Shown one piece after another: positions 25,188-34,121 of a stretch of 64,000 nt of DNA. Both the position numbers and the translations under genes were made by a program. Numbering within the stretch: the stretch's first letter is position 1; each line of letters begins with the position of its first letter. Location: positions 1,488,001 to 1,552,000 of the forward strand of contig NZ_CP139300.1 of NCBI RefSeq assembly GCF_034093315.1, in the 5' to 3' direction. The DNA comes from Prochlorococcus sp. MIT 1314. GTDB lineage: Bacteria > Cyanobacteriota > Cyanobacteriia > PCC-6307 > Cyanobiaceae. The notes under the pieces were generated by a model, which had not been told where the DNA came from, did not search any database, and was given only the letters and a program-made list of their open reading frames with translations.

Positions 25188-25214
25188 TAGTTCTCTGTTT
25201 TGTAAGATGATTCC
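25188..25214 (-). promoter_or_regulatory. Island promoter motif, copy 3
   Basis: On the minus strand: GGAATCA, 14 nt, GAACTA, ending 25 nt before the ATG at 25162. Perfect match, divergent from copy 4. Confidence 0.75.
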
Positions 25215-25240
25215 TTTCTAACAAGAAGTGAAAAGTTCCA

Positions 25241-25266
25241 GGAATCAATTTTTGATTTCAGAACTA
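25241..25266 (+). promoter_or_regulatory. Island promoter motif, copy 4
   Basis: GGAATCA, 13 nt, GAACTA, ending 31 nt before the ATG at 25298. Perfect match. Copies 3 and 4 lie back to back, 26 nt apart, each facing its own gene. Confidence 0.75.
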
Positions 25267-25297
25267 TTTAATAACTAGATTTAATAATTTATTTTTT

Positions 25298-26044
25298 ATG
25301 GAAAATGCATCAAATGAACTTGCTTTAACCTTTCAAAATCTGGGTTATTCAAGACATCAAAAGGGTGAATATAAAGATGCCTGCGAAGATTATTTGAGAT
25401 CAATTGAAATTAATCCAAATAATGGAAAGACCCATTATCTTATGGGTTTAAGTCTGACAAAACTTGGACTTTATGATGATGCAATTTCAAGATTCGAAAA
25501 AGCTATAGATGTTGATAAGAATAATTCATCAATTTATTATTATAACTTGGCTAAATTAAAGTTTAAACAAAAGGATTTTCAAGGAGCAATTAAAGGTTAT
25601 ACCTCATTTATTGATAACGATACTAAGCTTAAGGAAACTGATGTGATTTATCTCAAAGCTTATTTTGAAAGAGCAAATGCAAATAGAAATTTGAATAATA
25701 GATTTGAAGCTATCCTCGATTGGGCTTATGTTGTTGAACTAGTAAAATTAAGAAATCAGCTGACATTGGAAGATGAAGATATATATGAAAAATCAAATGA
25801 TTTTGGTGATTTTCTTAGAATGAAAAATGAAAGAAATTTTAGAGATCATGAAATTTATGCTGAAGCTTCATATCAATTATCAAGGGAAAGAATTTCAGAT
25901 CTAAGAACCCACGAAGAATTAAAGAAATTATCAACTATTGATAAATTAGCTTTGTTTGATGATCTTGAAATGTATGAAGAATGGATTAAATCAGAATATA
26001 GTCCAAAGGCTTTAAAGAAAAAAAAGAGAAATAGGGAGATATAA
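25298..26044 (+). CDS. TPR-repeat protein, 248 aa
   Basis: About four TPR units in the first 150 residues (KGEYKDACEDYLRSIEINPN, LYDDAISRFEKAIDVDKNN, FQGAIKGYTSFIDND). The C-terminal 100 residues are charged and helical without clear repeats and end in a very basic KALKKKKRNRE tail, which could bind nucleic acid or a membrane surface. No signal peptide. Driven by a perfect island motif. Confidence 0.8.
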   Translation: MENASNELALTFQNLGYSRHQKGEYKDACEDYLRSIEINPNNGKTHYLMGLSLTKLGLYDDAISRFEKAIDVDKNNSSIYYYNLAKLKFKQKDFQGAIKGYTSFIDNDTKLKETDVIYLKAYFERANANRNLNNRFEAILDWAYVVELVKLRNQLTLEDEDIYEKSNDFGDFLRMKNERNFRDHEIYAEASYQLSRERISDLRTHEELKKLSTIDKLALFDDLEMYEEWIKSEYSPKALKKKKRNREI

Positions 26045-26057
26045 TCTCGAGAATTAT

Positions 26058-26756
26058 TTAAATACTATCGATTTTTATTTTTCTAAAAGCTTCCTTAAAA
26101 TATAAATCTTCACATATTGGATTTATATTGGGGTCTAATTCTAAACCTCTGTTCAAATCATTAATTGCACCAGTGTAATCTTCTAATTTTAATCCTCTAA
26201 TATCTGATCTTTTGAAGTATAGATCTGCTTTAAATGGATGAATTTTAATTGCTAAAGATAGGTCTTTTTCTGCACCATGAAATTCTCCTAACATTTCCTT
26301 AACTAATGCACGTTTTTCAAATAGATAATGATCATCAGGATTTAATAAAATTGCTATACCGTAATCATCTATTGCACCTTCAAAGTCAAGTAAATTCTCC
26401 TTTGTTATTGCTCTTAATTCATAAGCATCTTTATTATTTGGATTTAATTTAATTACTTCATTGAAATCTGATAATGCAGATTTATATTCTTTCAAAGCAA
26501 GTTTAGCTGAGCCTCTCTCGATAATAAAAAAATAACTTTTTGGATTTAACAAAATAGCAATATTTAAATCATCGATTGCACTTCTATAATTTAATTGATC
26601 TATAAAACAAATAGACCGATAATAATATCCACAAGTTTTGTAAGGTATAGATATTATTGCATCTGAATATTTTTTAATAGCCTCATCATAATTTCCATTA
26701 AATTCTTCCTCAAGACCTTCACTGATTAAAAATTCATATCTATATATATTGGACAT
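26058..26756 (-). CDS. TPR-repeat protein, 232 aa
   Basis: Six near-regular TPR units fill almost the whole protein (NYDEAIKKYSDAIISIP, NYRSAIDDLNIAILLNPKS, EYKSALSDFNEVIKLNPNN, DFEGAIDDYGIAILLNPDD, EFHGAEKDLSLAIKIHP, DYTGAINDLNRGLELDPNI). It is cytoplasmic and convergent with the TPR gene at 25298, with 13 bases between them. Its own island motif lies upstream. Confidence 0.85.
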   Translation of the reverse strand: MSNIYRYEFLISEGLEEEFNGNYDEAIKKYSDAIISIPYKTCGYYYRSICFIDQLNYRSAIDDLNIAILLNPKSYFFIIERGSAKLALKEYKSALSDFNEVIKLNPNNKDAYELRAITKENLLDFEGAIDDYGIAILLNPDDHYLFEKRALVKEMLGEFHGAEKDLSLAIKIHPFKADLYFKRSDIRGLKLEDYTGAINDLNRGLELDPNINPICEDLYFKEAFRKIKIDSI

Positions 26757-26786
26757 TTTGTATAAGTTAAAAAGTATATATATACC

Positions 26787-26813
26787 TAGTTCCGAGTTCT
26801 AAATATTGATTCC
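26787..26813 (-). promoter_or_regulatory. Island promoter motif, copy 5
   Basis: On the minus strand: GGAATCA, 14 nt, GAACTA, ending 30 nt before the ATG at 26756. Perfect match. Confidence 0.75.
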
Positions 26814-26830
26814 TTATCTATCCATAAATA

Positions 26831-27673
26831 TTAAAAAGTTTTATTTTGAAAAACAAATTCACCATTTTCTGAAAAATCAATTTCATTTATTAAATAACTC
26901 AATATATGAACTTCAATATCTTTTTTTGTTTTGCTAATGAATTCTAAATAAGCATTTAAAAAATCATTTGCATAAATGCATCCATCAAAGTCATCATCTG
27001 ACATAGTTTTTTTTGCCTCCCACCAATTAATTTTCTTTTTATCATTTGCTAATTTCTCAGCCCAATTATTTTTTATTAATCTTAGATTTTTAAAAAAAGT
27101 TTCAATTGATTCATAAAGTTTTATTTTACTTATGAATGAAAGCTCGATTATATCCTTACCCGTATATTCTCCATTATATTTCCATGCGCATCTTAAACAT
27201 AGAAAAAAATGTGCCTCAATAAATTCTTGTTTTAATTTTAATGATTTATGGTAATCCTTCTTCAATTCTACGAATTCTAACTCATCTAGGAATACGCTTC
27301 CTTTTTTTAAGTCTTTTTTATTGGTTTTAAACCATTTAGATAATTGAGCTAATTCATGAAATTTGGGTATCTTATTATTTTCCAAATAATATTCATTTAA
27401 AATCAAATTCTCATCTATTATTTCAATTATTGAATTCATATTCCATAAAAAAAGATCATAAATATCTTCACTTTCTTTTATGAAATTATCTTCCTCAGGT
27501 GATGCATGAAGCCAATCTATTTCTTCTAAATCTCTTATAAAAGAATAAGTTTTATCTTTTTTTATAATTTTCTCAAGATCATAAACAAAAATCGAATTCT
27601 TTTCATTTAAAAAAAGATCTCTTTGAAAATAATTAAAAGGATTAATATTTTCTTTTTTTAATTCTGATTTCAT
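26831..27673 (-). CDS. Hypothetical island protein, 280 aa
   Basis: A soluble, helix-rich acidic protein of unknown family. Segments that may help identify it: DLEEIDWLHASPEEDNFIKE near residue 50, AHFFLCLRCAWKYNGEYTG near 165 and WWEAKKTMSDDDFDGCIYAN near 220. It lies downstream of the MoxR-VWA pair on the same strand but has its own island motif (one mismatch) at the end of the VWA gene, so it can be expressed separately. A role with the MoxR-VWA pair is plausible from position. Confidence 0.6.
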   Translation of the reverse strand: MKSELKKENINPFNYFQRDLFLNEKNSIFVYDLEKIIKKDKTYSFIRDLEEIDWLHASPEEDNFIKESEDIYDLFLWNMNSIIEIIDENLILNEYYLENNKIPKFHELAQLSKWFKTNKKDLKKGSVFLDELEFVELKKDYHKSLKLKQEFIEAHFFLCLRCAWKYNGEYTGKDIIELSFISKIKLYESIETFFKNLRLIKNNWAEKLANDKKKINWWEAKKTMSDDDFDGCIYANDFLNAYLEFISKTKKDIEVHILSYLINEIDFSENGEFVFQNKTF

Positions 27674-27697
27674 TAGTTTTTTTATTCTTTTACTATT

Positions 27698-27723
27698 TAG
27701 TCATCGTTTTCTATATTGATTCC
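27698..27723 (-). promoter_or_regulatory. Island promoter motif, copy 6 (one mismatch)
   Basis: On the minus strand: GGAATCA, 13 nt, TGACTA (consensus GAACTA, one mismatch), ending 24 nt before the ATG at 27673. It overlaps the last codons of the VWA gene. Confidence 0.6.
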
Positions 27724-28898
27724 AAATTACTTTTATTAAGTCTTATAACCTCTCCAAAAGTAAAATATTCACTTTCTTGGCCTCCAGGAGTAATCACCCA
27801 AAGAACAGGTAATTCAGGAGTTTTAATTGGTAAATAAGCGAAGCCATCGGTTAAATATATACATACTGCATCTTTTTGAAAAGTATTAATTTTTTCTACT
27901 TCTTCAAAGAAAGGATCAAAACTAGTAAAACCTCCACCTTCTGGACCAGGAATATCTTTTTCTTTATCAATATCAAAAGGACCATATAATTCAGTATCTG
28001 CGTACCAAAGTTTGCATACTAAATTTGGGTAAGAATTAACAATTCCACTAAGTTCACTTAAGAACTTTTCTAATTCTTCTGTTGATACAGAGCCACTTGT
28101 ATCTATACAGCAAAAAATAAATACTGTCTCACCTTTTAATTCCTCAACATAAATTTCATTATGAATAAATCTTCTATCAAATCCTTCAAAATCATTTGGA
28201 GTTCTAACTAGAAATCTCCATAAATGAGCTTTCCAGTTTATTTCTGGCTTAGTTATTTCATCACAATGCCTTTTGAAGGATTCAGGAATATTTTTCTGAT
28301 CAGATTGCTTTGCTACTAAAAGAGAATCACTTATTGCTTTTTTCCAAAATTGCTTTTTTGCATTTTGTTTATTTAACTCGTCTAATTCATCTAATTGTTT
28401 ATTAGCTTTATTCGAATTAACCTTGTTATTTTCATGTACTAAATCATCAATAGGTAGATTTATTTTCTCTTTCTTTTTGAGTAATATTTCATAAATCTCT
28501 TCTACTTTTAGACTTTCTAAATCTTCATCTCTTATAGCATTAGCAGGTAATTTTACTGAAGGCTCTGATGCAATCATGCCATTGACAACTATATCCGCCG
28601 CAATATTGAAAATATAATTATCTCTCTCGCCCTGTCTCGAGCAATGTAATAGAGCCATATGTAAAAGCTCATGCAGAAAAATTGCATCCCTTTCTTTAGG
28701 TTTGAAATTAATATAATTTTGAGGATGAAAAAATATCTTTTGACCATCAGTCGCAGCTATAGGAAATTCTTTAGTAAATTCAATTTCTGCATACATTGAA
28801 AGTGAGGCGAAAAATGGAGAAGATTGCCTTAGTCTTAAACGTGTAGCACTTATGTAATTAAATAATTCTGAAGTATCTTTTTCTTTTTTATTTTTCAT
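27711..28898 (-). CDS. VWA-domain protein with HExxH metallopeptidase-like N-terminus (DUF2201 type)
   Basis: A 395-aa protein. The N-terminal domain holds HELLHMALLH with a zinc-type HExxH at residues 76-80 and NIAADIVVN shortly after, as in DUF2201 proteins. The C-terminal von Willebrand A domain has the MIDAS motif DTSGS at 266-270 and later YLTDGFAYL. Such proteins work with MoxR-type AAA+ ATPases in assembling or remodelling complexes. Its ATG overlaps the stop of the upstream MoxR gene (ATGA), so the two are translated together. Confidence 0.85.
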   Translation of the reverse strand: MKNKKEKDTSELFNYISATRLRLRQSSPFFASLSMYAEIEFTKEFPIAATDGQKIFFHPQNYINFKPKERDAIFLHELLHMALLHCSRQGERDNYIFNIAADIVVNGMIASEPSVKLPANAIRDEDLESLKVEEIYEILLKKKEKINLPIDDLVHENNKVNSNKANKQLDELDELNKQNAKKQFWKKAISDSLLVAKQSDQKNIPESFKRHCDEITKPEINWKAHLWRFLVRTPNDFEGFDRRFIHNEIYVEELKGETVFIFCCIDTSGSVSTEELEKFLSELSGIVNSYPNLVCKLWYADTELYGPFDIDKEKDIPGPEGGGFTSFDPFFEEVEKINTFQKDAVCIYLTDGFAYLPIKTPELPVLWVITPGGQESEYFTFGEVIRLNKSNLESI

Positions 28899-29917
28899 TT
28901 AATAATCAACTCCTGATAATTTTTTAAATATTTCTGCATTTGAGGATCGCCCATTACAACTTTTGCTAGAGAGGTAAGTTGTTTTTTTTCTTTAAAATTG
29001 GCAACTATATCAGACGCAAATACCTGGATCCATTCAGGAGTTGTATTTTTGAAAAGCCACTGAAAAACTTCTTTCACCTCTTCCGCTTTATCAGCTCTTT
29101 TAGTTAGGCCTGTTATGGTTGCCCATTGTGTTGATACCTGTTTGGGGAAATTTATTTTTTCTCCATTGCCTTTGATTATTTGAGCAAGATTAGGAAGGTT
29201 TTTATATACATTTAAAAATGAATTAAATTCTTCAGCTGCACCATCTCCAATTGCAGTATTAATTGGAAGATTAAGTTTAAATAAGTTGCTTGCCATTTCC
29301 CAGGATCTTGGAGATGGCCATGCCTTTTCCTCAAAATTTACTTTATGCAGTAAGGTAGGTCTGAATCCAAGAAAACTTATTATTTCTTCTGGTAAATCTT
29401 TTTTAAGAGCGTGAGATTTAAAACAAGAAAAATTTACATCTACATCTAAATGAAGAAAGCGATTATTTAGAGGTGTAGGCATTTCAAAGACTGATGCACG
29501 ATCTTCCTTCCTATTACCAGCGGCCCAAATAAGCCAATCTTTAGGAACCCTATAATTGCCAATTTTCCTATCAAGTATCAGTTGTTGTGCTACGCCCTGC
29601 ATTGCAGGAGGTGCCATATTTATTTCATCAAGAAATAATATACCTTTTCCTGCTTTTGGAAGAAATTCTGGAGGATACCATTTAGAAATACCTATTTCTG
29701 TTTTGCTTTTAGGATGAATTGCTACAGGAAGTCCTCTAAGATCAGTAGGAGCTAATTGACTGAGTCTTAAATCAATAAAATCATATCCTTTATTTTTTGC
29801 GGCCTGGCTTACAATACTTGATTTTCCTATCCCAGGAGGACCCCATATCATTGCACTTATAGTTAGTTCTTCAGAAATTAATCTTTCTAGAAACGCAGTT
29901 AATTGGGATGGAGTCAT
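28895..29917 (-). CDS. MoxR-type AAA+ ATPase
   Basis: A 340-aa AAA+ ATPase. Walker A is GPPGIGKSS near residues 26-34, Walker B ILFLDEINMAPPAMQ near 93-107 and the sensor-1 region WLIWAAGNRKED follows. I chose the ATG at 29917: the frame extends to 29986, but the island promoter motif lies between the two starts and would be inside the longer version. MoxR ATPases act as chaperones for metal insertion and complex maturation, usually beside a VWA partner, as here. Confidence 0.88.
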   Translation of the reverse strand: MTPSQLTAFLERLISEELTISAMIWGPPGIGKSSIVSQAAKNKGYDFIDLRLSQLAPTDLRGLPVAIHPKSKTEIGISKWYPPEFLPKAGKGILFLDEINMAPPAMQGVAQQLILDRKIGNYRVPKDWLIWAAGNRKEDRASVFEMPTPLNNRFLHLDVDVNFSCFKSHALKKDLPEEIISFLGFRPTLLHKVNFEEKAWPSPRSWEMASNLFKLNLPINTAIGDGAAEEFNSFLNVYKNLPNLAQIIKGNGEKINFPKQVSTQWATITGLTKRADKAEEVKEVFQWLFKNTTPEWIQVFASDIVANFKEKKQLTSLAKVVMGDPQMQKYLKNYQELIIK

Positions 29918-29944
29918 TAATAAAAAAATAAATTTATCTATTAA

Positions 29945-29971
29945 TAGTTCTTTTCTTTCAAACGTGATTCC
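29945..29971 (-). promoter_or_regulatory. Island promoter motif, copy 7
   Basis: On the minus strand: GGAATCA, 14 nt, GAACTA, ending 27 nt before the ATG at 29917. Perfect match; it drives the MoxR-VWA unit. Confidence 0.75.
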
Positions 29972-29995
29972 AAATAATTTCCTCAAATATAATTA

Positions 29996-32917
29996 GTGTT
30001 ATTATTTTTAAATACTTATAGTAAGAAATTTAATGGTCTATATCAGATGATTAAAAGTGCAAAAAATATAGGCTTTATTTTCGTTTTAATTTCAATTACT
30101 GTTTTAACTGGAAGATTTTTTTTAAACTCTAAAAATAATTTTATAAATACTGAAAGAACCAATATTGAAAGAAGGACTATTTATGAAAAGCTTAAACCAT
30201 TACTAGATAAAGCAAAATTAGCTTCTGATCAAGGCGATTATTTAAAGGTTATTAATATACTTAAACAAATAAACCAAAAAATTAATATTCTTAATGATTC
30301 AGAACTCCAAAAAAATATCTATAGAGGTAAAAACCTTAATGCTATAGCTCAAAATTATCAAGCTATTGGATATTTTAAAGAGGCTGAGGATTCTTATCTT
30401 AAAGCTGCAAAAGTTTATTTAGATATTCCTTTTAAAGAGAATTCTCAATATGTTTTAGAAAACTATTTATATTTATCTAATCTATATTCCGAAATAGAGG
30501 ATTATGATAGAGGTATAGCAACTTTGCTGATCGCAAATAATTTAATAGAGGAACAAATTGGAAAAAAAATACCTGAAAGTTATATTATTGCTGGGGAAAT
30601 TGGAGAATTATATTTAGATAAAGGTGAATTTCTAAGCGCAGAAGTTTTTATTGAAGCCGCGATAAAAGGTTTAGAGGAACTTAATATAAATCATGAAATG
30701 AAAAGTAAGTATCAACTTGAATTGGCAGATTTATATATAAGACAAAAAAAGTATATAGAGTCTGAAAAACTACTTAGCCAGTTAATCAAAAAAAAATACT
30801 ATAAAAATCCAAATATTTTTATAGCATTATCAAATGTTTTATTGTCTCAAGGCAAATTTAATGAAGCTGAAAAAATTGCACTCCAGCTAATAAAAGAAAA
30901 TAAAGAAAATTATAATCTTAAAAGTAATCCAGATTATCCATATCTAGTAGCAAATATTGCTTACATTTATGATTATCAAAAACTTTTTTTAAAATCTCAA
31001 CCATATCACCTTAGCTTACTTAATCCTGATTATGATCTCTCATATTTAGATAATGATTTTAAAATATCAATATTGAACAATGTAGCTCATAATTTATTGA
31101 GTTTAGGATCCTATGAAGAAGCTGAACGTTTGCTTAATTTTGCAATTGAAGCTAACAAAATTAGATTCTCAGATGCGGATGAAAAATATATAAAGCCATT
31201 ATCTAATCTTTCACTACTTTATTATCTTCAAGGAAGACAAGATGAATCAAATAAATATGGATATCAAGCTTTACAAAAGACTTTTGAATCTATGCAAAAA
31301 AGAGTCCAAGAATTGAATATTTTGGATAGACAAAATTTTATTTCTGATTCATATCAGAAATTTCATTTATTTCCTTTTGCATTTATTGAAAAAGATAGCT
31401 CTTATAAAAACTTGGCATTCTTTTCAAGAATAAATTATCAGGGTTTATTACAGGATATAGAAAGTAGACAAAATAGATTAAAAATTCTTGATCCTGAAAT
31501 TAAGCAGTTAAGAAATAATCTAAAACTTATAGAAAGTAAATTATCTTCAAATAAAACCTTAAACTATGAAAAATTTAGAAGAGAACTATTCTCAAGGAAA
31601 ATCGAACTTGAAAAATCTTTAAATGTATTATTACCTAAATTAAATCCAATAATTTATGACGCCGAGGATATAGCAAGTGTAATCCCAAAAGATTCTGTAT
31701 TAATTGAATATCAAAAGTATGATAGTGCAAAAAAAGAACCTTTTAAGAATTTAAAACCCAAGGAAAAATATTTAGCTTTGATTCTTTCTCCTGATGGAAA
31801 TATTTCATCTTTTGATTTGGGTTCTGCGGAAGTTATTGAATCAATGATAAATGCTGCAACTAAAGCTACTAAATTAAAATCAAATAATGCTTTGCAAAAA
31901 TGGAGAGAAGTTAGTGATCTTATTATAAAACCTCTTACTGAAGAAATTAATCAAAAAGATAGATTAATCATTTCGCCTGATTCTGCCCTAAATAAAGTTG
32001 CATATTCTGCATTGGGATCACCTTTAAGCGAGAACTTATTAAATGATGATTTTCAAGTAAATTTAATTACCGCAGGTAGAGATTTATTGGAGATTAATCA
32101 AGCAAATTCTCATAAAAGTACTATGCCCATTGTTATTGCAAATCCTGATTTTGGAAAACCAAAGTCAAATATCAGGAGATTTAAAAATATAAAAAGCGAT
32201 TTTTATAAAAGAACTGAAACCGAAATATTAGAGTATAAATTAGACCTAAAAGGTACCTCATCACAATCATGGAAACTTCTTCCTTTCTCCAAACTAGAGG
32301 GACAAGATATTAAAGAAATAATTAATGCACAACTTTTTATGAATGAAGAAGCAAAAGCTTCATTGATATTTGAAAATAATATTTCTCCAAAAATTATTCA
32401 CATAGCAAGTCATTCTTTTTATCATGATGCTTATTATGATTCAGCAATTGAAGACTATAATAAAAATCCGCTTAATCGAACCGGAATAGTATTTGCAGGA
32501 GCAAATTTAAATTTTGAAAATGATAATGATGATGGATTTTTAACTGCGTTAGAAATTTCAAGACTTGATCTTAGAGGGACTGAATTATTTGTTGTATCCG
32601 GTTGTGAATCTGCAATGGGAGACTTAAGAATTGGAGAAGGTATTTATGGTTTAAAAAGATCTATTGCAGTAGCAGGGGCTCAATCAAGTTTGCTTTCTTT
32701 ATGGAATATAAGAGATGATTCAACGGCGATATTTATGACTTCTTTTTATAAAAGACTTAAGAAAGGGGAAACAAAATCTGAGGCTTTATATAGCACTCAA
32801 AGAGATTTTAGAGAGGGTAAAATCAAAAGCAGTAATCCTGAATTATATGATTGGAGTAAGCCATTTTATTGGGCGCCTTTTCAATTAAGTGGGGATTGGA
32901 AGTCTATAGAATTATAA
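29996..32917 (+). CDS. Membrane-anchored TPR-CHAT caspase-like protease
   Basis: A 973-aa protein. A transmembrane helix at about residues 25-45 (IGFIFVLISITVLTGRFF) is followed by many TPR units to about residue 450, a linker and a C-terminal CHAT domain. The CHAT catalytic pair is visible: His806 in IIHIASHSFYHD and Cys870 in VVSGCESAMGD, with LSLWNIRDDSTAIFM downstream as in the family. CHAT proteases are caspase relatives activated by partner proteins. The first start is GTG; an ATG at 30047 gives a tighter N-terminus. No island motif precedes it. It converges on the DUF1822-like gene. Confidence 0.88.
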   Translation: MLLFLNTYSKKFNGLYQMIKSAKNIGFIFVLISITVLTGRFFLNSKNNFINTERTNIERRTIYEKLKPLLDKAKLASDQGDYLKVINILKQINQKINILNDSELQKNIYRGKNLNAIAQNYQAIGYFKEAEDSYLKAAKVYLDIPFKENSQYVLENYLYLSNLYSEIEDYDRGIATLLIANNLIEEQIGKKIPESYIIAGEIGELYLDKGEFLSAEVFIEAAIKGLEELNINHEMKSKYQLELADLYIRQKKYIESEKLLSQLIKKKYYKNPNIFIALSNVLLSQGKFNEAEKIALQLIKENKENYNLKSNPDYPYLVANIAYIYDYQKLFLKSQPYHLSLLNPDYDLSYLDNDFKISILNNVAHNLLSLGSYEEAERLLNFAIEANKIRFSDADEKYIKPLSNLSLLYYLQGRQDESNKYGYQALQKTFESMQKRVQELNILDRQNFISDSYQKFHLFPFAFIEKDSSYKNLAFFSRINYQGLLQDIESRQNRLKILDPEIKQLRNNLKLIESKLSSNKTLNYEKFRRELFSRKIELEKSLNVLLPKLNPIIYDAEDIASVIPKDSVLIEYQKYDSAKKEPFKNLKPKEKYLALILSPDGNISSFDLGSAEVIESMINAATKATKLKSNNALQKWREVSDLIIKPLTEEINQKDRLIISPDSALNKVAYSALGSPLSENLLNDDFQVNLITAGRDLLEINQANSHKSTMPIVIANPDFGKPKSNIRRFKNIKSDFYKRTETEILEYKLDLKGTSSQSWKLLPFSKLEGQDIKEIINAQLFMNEEAKASLIFENNISPKIIHIASHSFYHDAYYDSAIEDYNKNPLNRTGIVFAGANLNFENDNDDGFLTALEISRLDLRGTELFVVSGCESAMGDLRIGEGIYGLKRSIAVAGAQSSLLSLWNIRDDSTAIFMTSFYKRLKKGETKSEALYSTQRDFREGKIKSSNPELYDWSKPFYWAPFQLSGDWKSIEL

Positions 32918-32921
32918 AAAT

Positions 32922-34121
32922 TTATAAGCATTTATTATTATTTATTACTGTAGATTTCGCTTTCTCAATAATTTTTGAATCAGGTGCTTTTTCTGAAAAA
33001 AGAAGTGCCAAAGCCATATCTTGCTCTTTTTTAAGTTTATTATTTATATTTTTTATCCAAGCAGATTTACTACTCCCAATCTTTTTGATTTCATTAGAAA
33101 GCTTTTTAAATGATTTTTGCGGACTAGCTTTTAAGGTTATATCTAAATATTCCTCGGAAGATATACCATTCTGCGCGAAGCTAATAAGATATTCTTCATT
33201 TGGCTCTACAGGTTTAATTGGCCATTGAATTGGTTTATATGATTTTTTATTGGAGTTAATTTCTCTTGACCAGATAATTTCCCCATTCTTTGAAATTATA
33301 ATTTTTTCAACTTTAGTTTTTGGAAAAATTAAGGGTTTATCAAAAGATAAATTAACAATATTTTTTGTACCATCAAATGATGAATTGGGACTTAATAAAC
33401 AAATTTTTATATTATTTTCCTCAGAACTACTTCTTGTATATATAGGCTCTAATTTATTTGCTGAAATAGAGGCAAGATTATAAAGTAATCTTGGTTTGAA
33501 AAGGGATGGTGTGGCAAATATACCAGCTAGAATTAATAGACCTAAACTTAATTTTTTTCTATGAAAAATTAAATTATCTAATAAATTTATTCTTATTTTA
33601 CTTCCTCTTAATCCTTCTCTGGATAGAGCTTCTAAATCTAGAATTTGAATCATTGAAAGAAATCTATTTATGCCACCTTTAAAAGAGTTAATTGGAATAT
33701 TTACATATTTATTTTTTGGATTAGGTTCTTTAATTAGGTTCTTAAATTCTTTTTCAGTAATTAATCCAGGGAATTCGATTAAACCATTTTCTTCATCTAT
33801 GCTCATCGCAAGAATTAATTGAGGAGCTGAGTTCTTTTTGTACCATCTTTTCAAAGGAATAATTGCCTCATCAGAACTTATTCCTGTAATTACTATTTGA
33901 ATATAAAACTTGTTTATCTCAACTAAACAATCTAAATCTTTAATACTTGAAATTAATTTGACTTCAAGATTTAAGTTTTCATCAGAAATAACTTTTTTCA
34001 AAGCAACTATAGAAGCTTGATCAAGACTTTTTACTTTTTCTATATCTATAGACACTGCACTATCAGAGATAGGTTTTGCCTCAAAGAAATTATCATCAGA
34101 ATTAGTCAATTTTCCCTTCAT
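32922..34121 (-). CDS. Membrane protein, DUF1822/DUF928-like
   Basis: A 399-aa protein. The N-terminal 160 residues recall DUF1822 (DEAIIPLKRWYKKNSAPQLI, then FPGLITEKEFKNL). One hydrophobic helix lies near residues 193-210 (LSLGLLILAGIFATP). The C-terminal part recalls DUF928 (KIIISKNGEIIWSREI, PVEPNEEYLISFAQ). Both families are found in cyanobacteria near sigma-like regulators and CHAT proteins. Its ATG overlaps the stop of the upstream sigma-like gene (ATGA). I infer a membrane partner, perhaps an anti-sigma-like regulator. Family assignment is by eye and tentative. Confidence 0.55.
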   Translation of the reverse strand: MKGKLTNSDDNFFEAKPISDSAVSIDIEKVKSLDQASIVALKKVISDENLNLEVKLISSIKDLDCLVEINKFYIQIVITGISSDEAIIPLKRWYKKNSAPQLILAMSIDEENGLIEFPGLITEKEFKNLIKEPNPKNKYVNIPINSFKGGINRFLSMIQILDLEALSREGLRGSKIRINLLDNLIFHRKKLSLGLLILAGIFATPSLFKPRLLYNLASISANKLEPIYTRSSSEENNIKICLLSPNSSFDGTKNIVNLSFDKPLIFPKTKVEKIIISKNGEIIWSREINSNKKSYKPIQWPIKPVEPNEEYLISFAQNGISSEEYLDITLKASPQKSFKKLSNEIKKIGSSKSAWIKNINNKLKKEQDMALALLFSEKAPDSKIIEKAKSTVINNNKCL

